Source of the DNA: Juglans regia
Taxonomy: Eukaryota; Streptophyta; Magnoliopsida; Fagales; Juglandaceae
DNA length: 64,000 nt
Direction of reading: 5' to 3'
NCBI RefSeq assembly: GCF_001411555.2
Contig: NC_049916.1
Coordinates: 24,818,558 to 24,882,557 of the forward strand
A model generated the notes under the pieces. That model made no database searches. It had not been told where the DNA came from and saw only the letters and a list, made by a program, of their open reading frames with translations. Shown here one piece after another: positions 34,712 to 45,153 of the stretch. Position numbers and translations under genes: made by a program. Numbering within the stretch: position 1 is the stretch's first letter; each line of letters begins with the position of its first letter.

Positions 34712-37700
34712 TCAGGTCAATGCACAAATACCAATAGCCTTTCTAAGTAATTCAAACCGAAGCTCATCCAAAGGTTTAGTGAAAAGGTCGGCTAGTTGGT
34801 GTTCGGTGGGAATGTACTCAAGAGTCACAACACGTGTTTCTACCAGCTCTCGAATAAGATGATGTCTAATGTCAATGTGCTTGGTCCTAAAGTGTTGGAC
34901 AGGATTTTTTGAAATGTTTATGGCACTAGTATTGTCACAATAAATGCTCATCATACCTTGAGTAATGCCATAGTCACACAACATTTGCTTCATCCACAAC
35001 AATTGCGTGCAACAGCTGCCTGCAGCAATATATTCAGCCTCAGCCGTAGACAGCGATATGGAGTTTTGCTTCTTGCTCATCCAGGCAACAAGGTTTGTGC
35101 CGACATAGAAACACCCACCAGAAGTATTTTTCCTATCATCTGCATTACCTGCCCAATCAGCATCGGGAATAGCCTGCAAGCTCAGTATTAGAGTCTCTAG
35201 AATACCAGATCCCATAATTGACTGTCTCATTTACATAGCGAAGTATGCGTTTGACAGCTACTAAATGTGATTCCTTAGGATTAGCTTGAAATCTAGCACA
35301 GACCCCAACACTAAAAGCAATGTCTGGTCTACTTGTAGTGAGATACAGTAGACTCCCAATTATGCTCCTATACAAGGATTGCTCAACATTCTTGCCTGAC
35401 CCATCAGTACTAAGCTTAACACTCGTGCTCATGGGGGTTCTGGCATGGCTTTTCCCATCTAATCTAAATTTTTTGATTAATTCCTTTGCATATTTGGATT
35501 GAGATATGAACAACCCATTATCTAACTGTTTCACTTGGAGTCTTAAGAAAAATGTTAGTTCACCCACCATACTCATTTCAAATTCATTTTTCATTTCTTC
35601 AGCAAACTCAAGAGCCAAGGCGTCAATCGATGATCCAAATACAATGTCATCCACATAGATTTGAGCAACTGTTATGTCTTCTCCAACTTTTCTGATAAAC
35701 AATGTTCTGTCAACATTTCCTCTCAGAAAATTGTGATCTTCAAGATATGAAGTAAGCCTCTCATACCAAGCTCTAGGAACTTGTTTCAAACCATATAAGG
35801 CTTTCTTCAACCTATAGACATGATTAGGATATTTTGGATCATTAAAACCTTCTAGTTGTTCGACGTACACTTCTTCTTGGAGGATCCCATTCAGAAATGC
35901 ACTCTTGACATCCATTTGATACAGCTTAAAACACATATGGCATGCAATGCTGAATAATATCCGGATAGATTCAAGTCTAGCAACTGGAGCAAAGGTCTCG
36001 TCAAAGTCTATTCCTTCCATTTGTGCATACCCTTGAGCAACCAATCTTGCTTTATTTCTCACTATTGTACCATTCTCATCCGACTTATTCTTAAATATCC
36101 ACTTAGTACCCACGACATTGTGATTCTCTAGTCTTGGCACCAAGTACCACACATTATTCCTCACAAATTGGTTTATTTCTTCATGCATAGCATTCAACCA
36201 ATTCTCATCATTTAAGGCTTCTTCGATTCTCTTTGGTTCAATTTGTGAGATGTAGCTTGAGTAAGCCAATTGATTTATCACTTTCCTCCTCAGCCTCATT
36301 CCTTCATCTATGTGTCCTATGATGTTATCCTGAAGATGATTTAACTTTACTCTTGAAGAGGGCTCCTTTTGGTAACTCACTTTTTCACTTGAAGAGGTCT
36401 CTAAGTTCTGATTCAGTGTACCAAAATCTTCTTGTCCAGTTTCACTCGGTGTGTGGGTTTGCTCTTCCTTGTTCAACTCCTCTCCAGGAGCATCATTCAC
36501 CACCACATTTATGGATTTCATGACGGTTTGGGTGCGTAGATTGTAACTCCTATAAGCACGACTGTTTCTGAAATATCCAAGAAAAATTCCCTCATCACTC
36601 TTAGGGTCAAACTTAGCTAAGTTTTCCCTATCTCTCAAAATATAGCATTTACTTCCAAAAACCCGGAAGTATTTCACATTAGGTTTCTTTCCTTTCCACA
36701 TCTCATATGGTGTTTTGGAAGTGTTCGGTTGTGGATAGACTCTATTCACAATATGACATGCTGTGTTCACAGCTTCTCCCCAGAAGTGAGTAGGTACACT
36801 TTTACTGTGAATCATGACCCGTGCCATTTCTTGAATAACTCTGTTTTTCCTTTCGACCACTCCATTTTGTTGTGGAGTGATAGGGGCAGAAAATTCTTGA
36901 CTGATACCTTCTTCATCACAGAAACTCTCAAGATTTGAGTTTTCAAACTCTCTTCCATGATCACTCATAATTCTGACTATTGCTTTCCCTTGCTCATTCT
37001 GAAGTTTCTTGCACAAAGTTCTAATCACATTAGGAGCTTCACCTTTTTCTCTCAGAAATTCTACCCAGGAGTATCTGGTGAAATCATCTACCATTACCAG
37101 TATGTATTTCTTTCCCCCCAAGCTCTCAGTTCTAGAGGGTCCCATAAGATCAATGTGCAGCAACTCTAATGGTCGTTCGGTTAGGATAGCCGTTGTGTTC
37201 TTATGAGCTGTTCTAACTTGTTTTCCCAACTGACATGACCCACAAACAGGAGTCTCTACTTTACCCAGCTCAGGAAATCCTATCACCATCTCTTTCTTGG
37301 CAATCTTAGATAGATTTTTGTGATTCACATGTCCAAGTCTTTGATGCCAGAGGTCAGTAGTTTCACTCTTAGCACTATTGCAACTATACTGAGGTTTAGA
37401 GGCAATGCCATAACAATTATCAGATGTCCTTGTTCCCTGCATCATGCAATTTCCATTATTATCTGAAACAATACACATATCTTTTGAAAAACGGACTTCT
37501 GCACCATTGTCACACATTTGGCTTATACTTAGGAGATTTGCTTTTAATCCATCAACAAATAGGACTTCTCTCAAGACGGGTAGTCCAGGTATTTCAATTT
37601 CACCCCTTCCTATTATATCAGCTTTTCCCCCATCTCCAAATGTTACTGTTCCACACTTGTACTCTTCAACTGTTTTAAATAGACTTTTATCACCCGACAT

Positions 37701-39863
37701 GTGGCGAGAACACCCGCTATCAAGATACCACATGTAGGTGTCTCTGGTCTTTAGAGCAATGTGTGCCACATGGCACGTGTGCATTTTTTCAGTTCTGACC
37801 CACTTTTTTCTAACTTTGGGAGAGATGTCCTTTTTGCTAGTTGACAGTTGGTCTATCTTGACATTTAGCATCTCATTTTGTCTAGTTAGGGCCCTGACTT
37901 GACTCCAAAGATTTAAATGTCCTCTTCTCGATTCACTATTTCCATCTCTCATAGGATTCCTCCTAAGCTCATAGCAGTTTGGTCGAATGTGACCAGCCTT
38001 ACCACAATTATGGCACACGTAATTCTTTTTGTGATCTCTTTGTCCCCTGAAAGATGAGACATACTTAGGAGCAGTTCTGGGATTTCTACCCATTTTTTGT
38101 GAGTACACACCTCTACTTTGAGAGCGTGTATGATGATCATACATGGTGCATCTCTTCAATTTAAAACAGTCTCCTACAACATGACCAGTCTTACCACAGT
38201 GGTGACACACAGGGCTTGTATTTCGAACTCTTGATTTATCATGAGACTGAACACCCATTTTTACATGAGAGGATTTCTTACCCTTGTTAGATGGGTTAGC
38301 ATTCCCTTTTGCAACAGACTCACGAACAAACACAGTTTTCTTCTCATTCTTATAGGAGACTTTTGAGGTAGTAGCTGTATCAGATTTCTCTGTATCATAT
38401 CCTAGTCCACTCCTATCACCAGGAGGCTTTCCTGACCTCAGGATTTCATCCAGCTTTTCTTTCCCAGTGGACACGGATTTCAGTTTATCCTTCAACAGAA
38501 TCATCTCACTTTCTTGGTTTTTTAATTCCTCTTCTAGAGATACATTCCTCATTTTCAGCTGATCAGTTAGACCAATGGCTTCATTTAATTTGCCTTGAAG
38601 TCCTTCATTTTCTCGTTTGTTGAAGTCTATCTCCTCAATGTGCGCTTTGTTACGTTTTCTCAATTTAACACATTCCTTATACAGCTTCTCGTAGACTTCT
38701 TGCAACTGATCTTCATACCCAGATTCATTTCCAGATATGCTCCCATCATCAGACACTGATTCACTACATTGACTTTTGCTGCTAACAGAGGTAGTGAATG
38801 CCATGTAGTTAAGATTTCCTTTTGGCGAAGAGTTATCTGATGATTCACTCGACTCTGACTCACTCTCACTTAGAGATGCAATCTTAGCTCTTTCTTTTAC
38901 CTTTTTGTAATTTGCACATTCCAGACGAATGTGTCCAAATCCATGGCATTCATGACACTGCACCCTTGATTGTACCTTGTCTTTATTAGCTCTAGTGTAC
39001 TTCTCAGTGCTTCTCTCCTTGTTCCCTGAACTTGAGCATCTATTATATCTCTCAAACTTTTTCTTCTCTGGCCTCTGGTTCTTATTGTTTCTAGCCACAA
39101 ACAGTTTCCTGAACTTCTTAGCATAAAAAGCTATTTCTCTGTCACTCATAGCTGACTCATCGGATGACTCATTTGACTCCTCTCTAATGGTATTGAGGGC
39201 TATGGACTTGTGTTTCTTATCCACAGGAAGAGTGTGTTCATATGTTTGCAGAGAGCCTACCAATTCTTCAATTCTCATACTGTCCAGATCTTTGCTTTCC
39301 TCAATAGCAGTAACTTTAGGACGAAACCTCTCAGGGAGTGATCTGAGAACTTTTCTCACAATTCTGTTCTCAGGAATTCTGTCCCCCAAATTAAAACGAG
39401 AATTGACGACATCATTTAATTTGGCATAAAAAGCATCAAATGTTTCATCATCCTTCATTCTCAGTTCTTCAAAACTTGTGGTCAGCATTTGAAGTTTAGA
39501 ATTCTTTACAGCCTTGGTACCCTCATGGGTGACCTCAAGAATGTCCCAAGCTTCTTTGCAATTCTCACACATGGAGATTCGCTTGAACTCCTCCTGGGAC
39601 ACAGCCATGAAAATCGCATTCAGGCCTTTGCTATTCCAACCACACTCATTAATTTCATCCCTAGAATAATTATCCACACTTTTGGGGGTTTGAACTCCTT
39701 CAATAATAGTGACTGGTTCTCTCCATCCCTTTGTTATAGAAACCCATACTCGTTCATCCACAGATTTTAGGAAAGCTCTCATTCGAACTTTCCAATAAGC
39801 ATAGTTGTTTCCATCAAAATAAGGTGGCGATGTGAGAGATTGAGACTTCTCCATTTTAACCAC
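34712..39863 (-). pseudogene. Sirevirus gag-pol polyprotein, broken by one base
   Basis: A frame of 1568 codons (39863-35157). Gag spans about residues 15-250; CCHC knuckles sit near 303, 553 and 617; an acidic coiled-coil region lies between the first two; protease [12 protein letters not shown] is near 713; then GAG-pre-integrase, integrase ([30 protein letters not shown]), and reverse transcriptase with YVDDIVFGS. RNase H continues in another frame (to 34712), entering at [12 protein letters not shown] and including AEAEYIAAG and the C-terminal QLADLFTKPL. The change of frame lies at a CCC run near 35167-35172, just before the DADW motif. No other break was seen, so inactivation is either very recent or an assembly error. 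Confidence 0.92.
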
Positions 39864-39923
39864 TACAACAGGATCACACTCAGGAATTTAATCCCAGCGG
39901 AGTGAACCCGCTCTGATACCAAT

Positions 39924-41120
39924 TGAAAAAACAGTGGTTCTACCAATCACTACACCTAGAGGGGGGTGAATAGGTGTATTCCAATTTTGAAGGTCTTTTC
40001 AAAAATAGAAACAAATAAACAGTTAATCAATGAACAAGAATAATTAACACAATGATTTTGGTCACGAAGTGGAAACTCATTTGAAGAACTTCTTCAAATT
40101 CTAAAATCACTCCGGGTGTAAGGCACCACCTAAAATCCACTATCGAAAAAGTTCATTACAACCAATATAGAAACACTCACAAAACCTTTGTAGTTTCTAA
40201 ACTTGGCTTGCAACATCACGAGTGACCCACTCGATCTCTACACGCATGTAGTGTCGGAACTCCGACCTTCTATAGCCTTCCACGAGAACCTCTCGATTTC
40301 TGCATCAACAGCAGCTCCGGAAACCTTCCGGCCAACAAAACGTCCACTTCAATGGACTTTGAATGAGATTTGATCTTGAGAGTGGTGTGGTGGATTTGTG
40401 TTTGTCCAAAAGAGATTCACAAGGTGAGGAATAGGTTTCTCTCTTTGGCTCTTGAAACACTTAGGGTTTTTCACTATTTTTCCACACCACAGAACATAAA
40501 TGATCTGTTCTATTTATAGTCCCAGCAAGTCACGGCGCTCAAAACATGAATTTTAGGTTGTCTTTGAACATTGGCTCGAGCGAGGTGTCGAGCGAAGGTC
40601 GAGCGAGCGTCTCTGGATGAGTTCTGCTCGCGCGCAAAATCGAGCGCACATCGAGCGAACCACTCTGGATGGGTTCCGCTCGAGCGCCACGTCGAGTGCA
40701 CATCGAGCGAACCACTCTGGATGGGTTCTGCTCGAGCGCCACATCAAGCTCACCTCGAGCGAACCACTCTGTCTGGGTTCCGCTCGAGCGCTGCGTCGAG
40801 CGCACATCGAGCGAACCACTCTGGATGGGTTCAGCTCGAGCGCCACGTCAAGCTCACCTCAAGCGAACCACTTTGTCTGGGTTCCGCTCGAGCCCTGCGT
40901 CGAGCGCACATCAAGCGAACCACTCTGGAAGGTTCCGCTCGAGCGCCAGGTCGAGCGCCCATCGAGCGAACCTCTCTGGAAGGTTCCGCTCGAGCGCCAG
41001 TCGAGCCATGTTGAGCACACTTCAATCTTTTTCATGTACCAATGCATCAACACTTGTTACAACTCAACTTTACATAGGTTTTCATAAGAATATGCCAATT
41101 AACACATTTTTCCCTCAACA
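39924..41120 (-). repeat. 5' LTR of the Sirevirus element, with 52-bp tandem repeats
   Basis: 1197 bp, next to the primer site at 39900-39923. It carries the same 52-bp array (gaaccactctg at 40657, 40709 and onward to about 41005) with slightly different unit content from the other LTR. Confidence 0.9.
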
Positions 41121-41125
41121 AAGGG

Positions 41126-42139
41126 CTTCTGAAGCAGATTATTAAGAATCATGCATTTCCTTCAAGATGGATTAATGAAGACTTGGGTGAGACTAATCTT
41201 TTACTAGTTAATGAAAATCATTGTGTAGATTCTCATGCACCTGAGCCCTGTATAGATTCATTGAATAACTTACAGAAGCAAGATGTGGAAAGTGTGGGTA
41301 AAGGCTATTCATCTTTTCATAACGTGGAAGATTATAATGAGTTATTTTCTACTTTGTTTTTAATCTCTGGTGAAGGGAAATGGCAAATTCATATGGGGTT
41401 GCAAGTTTTAGGAGATACAAGAATTGCCCATCAACTACTTGATTTTTTGTCACTTAAAGTTATTTTTAAGCCCTTTGATAGAGGAAGGAAAATAACTCCC
41501 ATGGAAATGAATTGTGATGGCCAGGACACTATTAAGATTCTGATGAACTCCTCATATGAGGTGCAAGTGGCATCACCTTGTGATTATTTAGCATTCACTC
41601 CTCTACTACCCAATATTACACATAGTACAAAGTGTCATTTTGCTATTGTTGGTGGTGGCCCAACTAGCCTGGAGTTTTCTACAGATCTTCATGGAGAGTT
41701 TGTTTCAGTTCACCTTAAAAATATGGGCATTGATGGGCATTCACTCAAAGCTTTCACATTCTTTGAAAAGGGGGACAACGGAACTTCCAAAGGCAGTATA
41801 GGGGCTTGCAAACTTGATGGGTTGCTTAATTATCGAGCATTTGCTGTTGCTTGGGCAACTTACCAAGATGTCTCACTTGTCTGGTTAGATCAATATCTAC
41901 TTGGATATGCAGCAACACCCATTGACGGGGTTATTATTGTGAAACGTGAAGTGGTTGTTAGTATAAAGAAAATTTTTGTTCTTGACCCAGGTGGTGAGAC
42001 AATCGTGACCGCACCTTGTGGACAATATGCTTCTATGGGAAACGGTTTGTCACAGTCCAGGAATAGTATACATGGGCCATGGGCCATGGGCCAATTTGGG
42101 CCTATTACTTTACTTATTGTTTTTCTTTATGTTATGTAA
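41126..42139 (+). CDS. chimeric ORF inside the retrotransposon, with a type II NAD(P)H dehydrogenase segment
   Basis: The frame is open from the Sirevirus junction (41126) to 42139, over 330 codons, and its last 30 codons lie inside the 3' LTR. Codons from about 41543 read SYEVQVASPCDYLAFTPLLP then, after a skip, KCHFAIVGGGPTSLEFSTDL. These match two blocks of external type II NAD(P)H dehydrogenases (NDB): the segment around the first substrate loop, and the second dinucleotide fold, whose family form is VGGGPTGVEFAAEL. The sequence between them in real NDB proteins is missing, so the segment is internally deleted or spliced. The rest (LFLISGEGKWQIHMGLQVLG; SIKKIFVLDPGGETIVTAPC) I cannot place. 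Natural start unknown, expression unknown. Confidence 0.55.
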   Translation, partial: LLKQIIKNHAFPSRWINEDLGETNLLLVNENHCVDSHAPEPCIDSLNNLQKQDVESVGKGYSSFHNVEDYNELFSTLFLISGEGKWQIHMGLQVLGDTRIAHQLLDFLSLKVIFKPFDRGRKITPMEMNCDGQDTIKILMNSSYEVQVASPCDYLAFTPLLPNITHSTKCHFAIVGGGPTSLEFSTDLHGEFVSVHLKNMGIDGHSLKAFTFFEKGDNGTSKGSIGACKLDGLLNYRAFAVAWATYQDVSLVWLDQYLLGYAATPIDGVIIVKREVVVSIKKIFVLDPGGETIVTAPCGQYASMGNGLSQSRNSIHGPWAMGQFGPITLLIVFLYVM

Positions 42140-42450
42140 GGAAGTGGGCCATAGAGTAGCTGGGCCGTTAGCTTGTTATTTCTTTTTATCCAGTCTGTTA
42201 GTTATTAGTTTTGGGTCATGTTTTATCAAGGTTGGGGCCTTTTCCAGATGTTGGGCAAGATTCTAGCATATATGTTCACTGCAGCTACCGAAATGACCTA
42301 TCCAGAAAAGTTAATGCAAATGTTACTTCTCCTTCTCTTATCATCTTCTTCCTTTCTTCAATGGAGGTGCTCTCCTCAAAGTGGGTAATTTTCTTGTATT
42401 TTCTCATATATTTTCTAGTCACCCAAACACCAACTATCAGGTGTGTTACA
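42048..42450 (+). repeat. 3' LTR of the gene-carrying retrotransposon
   Basis: 403 bp, TG...CA ends, followed by target duplication CTGAG at 42451-42455. Confidence 0.9.
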
Positions 42451-42455
42451 CTGAG

Positions 42456-43335
42456 CAGAGGCTTCAGCTATCGGGGCCTCCAACACCCTATTCAAGAAAA
42501 ACCAAGAATTAAACCTAGACTCAGAAACAGAAAATCATAGAACAATCCTGACCAAAAATTGACTAGAACAAATTAACACATAAAAAAATAGAAAAAAAAA
42601 AAAAAACTAAGTCAGAGCTAGGCTTCTCTAGCAATGGACGGTGGAGAGAGAGAGAGAGAGAGAGATACCAAAACCACCGTTTCTAAGGCGTGATGGAGGA
42701 GATCGAGAAGAGAAACAGCAGGTTTGGCTAGAAATCGCAAAAGTTGAGGTCGAGATGATGGAAACATAGGGAGAGAGAGGCATTGGGGCTGGGTCTCACA
42801 GCTTCGGTGGTTTGGGTTTCAGCAAGATGAAGAGAAATCGAGGGTCGCGAGGTAGAGAGAGGGAAAAGAGAGTGGGTCTAAGTTAAGAGAGAAAACTCGA
42901 GAGGGAGACGAAGCCGAGAATGAGAGATGGATTTGTGTGATCCAAAATGCTTATGGAGGGAAAATATCACTAACATAACATCATACCACGTGATATAAAG
43001 ATTAAAATACTCTCACGGGAAAAAAAATGTGAAAACATAAGGATAAAAAAAGATAAAATACACAAAAAAAGCTGGAAGAAGTGGGTGAAGCAATTAATGT
43101 TCTGAGGTTAAAAATGTAAAAAATGAATAAAGCAAAATCATGTGGGACAAAAAAAAAAAAGAAACAAAGTTGGAAGAGAAAAGCAAAATCGGAAATTAAA
43201 AGAACAGAGGGATACGAGAGGAAAACACCCAAAACAAAAGGACAAAGCTGGAATAAAAATATTGTCAAAATTTCATTGTAAATTCTTGGATAGCCTCTTT
43301 TATTCATAGAATAGTCTATATATCTATTTGCCAAT
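42456..43335. other. intergenic DNA with a 5'-leader-like block
   Basis: 42600-42930 read on the minus strand is pyrimidine-rich like a plant 5' leader, with a (GA)n run at 42644-42665. No coding frame follows. From about 42960 it becomes A-rich. Confidence 0.4.
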
Positions 43336-43550
43336 CAACTTCAGTCGAAATCTTCTGGATAGGTATATCCGAACTGAATTCTTTATGGATAAACAATATC
43401 TTTCTAGTTGCTCTAAAACAATTAGGAGATTATTTAGAAGAAATAGGAGTTATGCTTGGGGCGGCAACATCCTATGGTGTAGCAGTCCCGCTTATGAGGT
43501 CAAATCAATACGTTTTAAAAAGGAATATTTGAATATAAATCTCATCGACC
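43336..43550 (+). pseudogene. ycf2: plastid ycf2 fragment in nuclear DNA (NUPT)
   Basis: Consecutive frames read [27 protein letters not shown], then after a frame change [28 protein letters not shown]. This is the order seen in a middle section of plastid Ycf2. One frame change and several substitutions show it is not under selection. About 215 bp is recognisable. It must have come from plastid DNA; neighbouring sequence could not be matched to plastid genes. Confidence 0.7.
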
Positions 43551-43565
43551 ATATAAAATCATATT

Positions 43566-45153
43566 AATCAAATCACTATTCAAGACCCAAGACTCTATTT
43601 TATTCTCAATTTAATCAGCATTCACGTTTTTTTTTTTTTTCCTTATCAATGAATAAATTAGATGACAAGTATTTCTGGAAAAAGCTTATTGTGTGGATTT
43701 CCTTTTAAAAAAACCCACAATTAATTCCCCCTTCGTTCTACTGAATCTCTGATGCAATCTACACACCAACGTTTTAGTGCCCAACCCAAAACTTCTGATT
43801 CTTGGATAGCAAAAAGGATAATTACTAAAACCAAAGAGTTGGGTAAAAAGGGTTCCCACTTCCATGTACGAAATGGTAATTTCAATGACATTTGAGAAGA
43901 CCATTAGGTCCCCAAAATTGATGGATTTGTTCGATTGGCACAAGGATTGAACTGGATTTTTCTTCTAGACAATTTTCTCAAGAGAATACTAGAGCCGTAG
44001 TAGTTGGGGTCGAATCATCAACTGTTGACCCCAAGCATGGTACCTAAGGATCAGGAGTAGTGTCATTTGGCCCGAGGGCCCATTGGCTAAGTGACAACTA
44101 TGATAGCATGAATATTGCCACATTTCGAAACCAGATTGGCAAATAGCAAAGGAAATCACAACTCCAAAATAGACTTATGTTATTTCTCTGGAAATTAAAT
44201 TGCTTGGGACATGATGTTACCGACTTGAGCTGCCCTTGTTCATAGCTCCCAATATTGACTCACACTTTCCAACCCACTGTGTGAATCCTTTGTTGAAACA
44301 GAAGGAGAGCACTTTTGGAATACCCTTTTTCATGAGTGGCGTGTAGACTTTCTGCTTGACTCATTGATACTTGTTTTTTTGCTCAACTTCCCTTCCTATA
44401 ATGGATTCAGACAGTTCACAATAAGGAGAAAAGGCATCATGGCAGCGAGGAACATTCTGAACTAGATTTCTATAGCATAAACAGGCTTGTGAGGATTGAA
44501 TCAATGATAGTTGAGAATAAATCCAATCATGGCCTAAGCTCTTAGCATCCTAAGTACCAAGTCACGATGGAAATTTTAACATGTTAATCATTTCCATAGC
44601 AGATGAGATTGCTAATCCATATCCCTACTAACTAGGGGTTATTTTTAATTTTCCATTCTAATTGGATTTGTTTGACAGCTTAAACATTCTCTTTCAGAAA
44701 ACTCGCTGGTTTTAGACCCATTCCAGCTCTGTATATCCATCCCTGAGGATATCAAGAAATTTGACTGCAAGAACATTGCTATCTACTTTTTATATTGATC
44801 TGTACTAGAAAATAAAAAATAAAAACAAAAACAACGTATCTGACATGATCATCTCCAATCTGTAATGCCAAAAGGCTGAATTTTTAATAAATATTGCAAG
44901 GTAATCATTTGTTGATAAATGGAAATTTCAAAACTAGTTATATTTTTTCTAATCGCACATCTGCCGCCTCTACAAGGACATGGCTGACTAGAATACAATC
45001 TCCCAAAATGGAAAATTTTACTCTGGCTCTTGAGTAAGTGGTGTCATGGTGAAGCAGACAATATGCATCTGTGTTCCAAATGGGCGACACAGTTTCACGG
45101 TTAGCCCTCTTTCCAATATGAGAACAAATATCCAGAAAGTGAATGTTCACCTC
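43566..45153. other. intergenic region and 3' flank of the RING gene
   Basis: No gene recognised. 44973-45051 repeats the segment at 17386-17476 in the same orientation. The end probably includes the RING gene's 3' untranslated region. Confidence 0.45.

Larger units (their letters stand above)
30321..41120 (-). mobile_element. Sirevirus-type (SIRE/Maximus) Ty1/copia retrotransposon
   Basis: A 10.8-kb minus-strand element with LTRs of 1227 bp (30321-31547) and 1197 bp (39924-41120) and target duplication AAGGG (30316-30320 and 41121-41125). Downstream of the 39924 LTR edge, read on the minus strand, lies the primer site ttggtatcagagcgggtt. A purine-rich tract (aaagggagagat) precedes the other LTR. 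It encodes a long gag with three CCHC knuckles, a copia-order pol, and an extra ORF in the envelope position, the layout of Sireviruses. The LTRs are very similar apart from repeat-number changes, and pol is almost open, so it is young. Confidence 0.93.
28062..42450 (+). mobile_element. non-autonomous LTR retrotransposon carrying host gene fragments
   Basis: LTRs of 396 bp (28062-28457) and 403 bp (42048-42450) both start TGTCACAGTCC and end GTGTTACA. The target duplication CTGAG sits at 28057-28061 and 42451-42455. A primer site close to the initiator tRNA-Met site (agtatccagagcc) follows the 5' LTR. Removing the nested Sirevirus (30321-41125) leaves an element of about 3.6 kb. Its interior has no protease, integrase, reverse transcriptase or RNase H. 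Instead it holds a coiled-coil frame and pieces resembling three cellular genes (separate entries). It must have moved using enzymes from another element. Confidence 0.88.

Noticed and set aside
40510..41145. Frames up to 158 codons on both strands
   Set aside because: Same array in the other Sirevirus LTR.
43566..44750. Further organelle DNA after the ycf2 fragment
   Set aside because: I could not match it to any plastid or mitochondrial gene, so it is not annotated as such.
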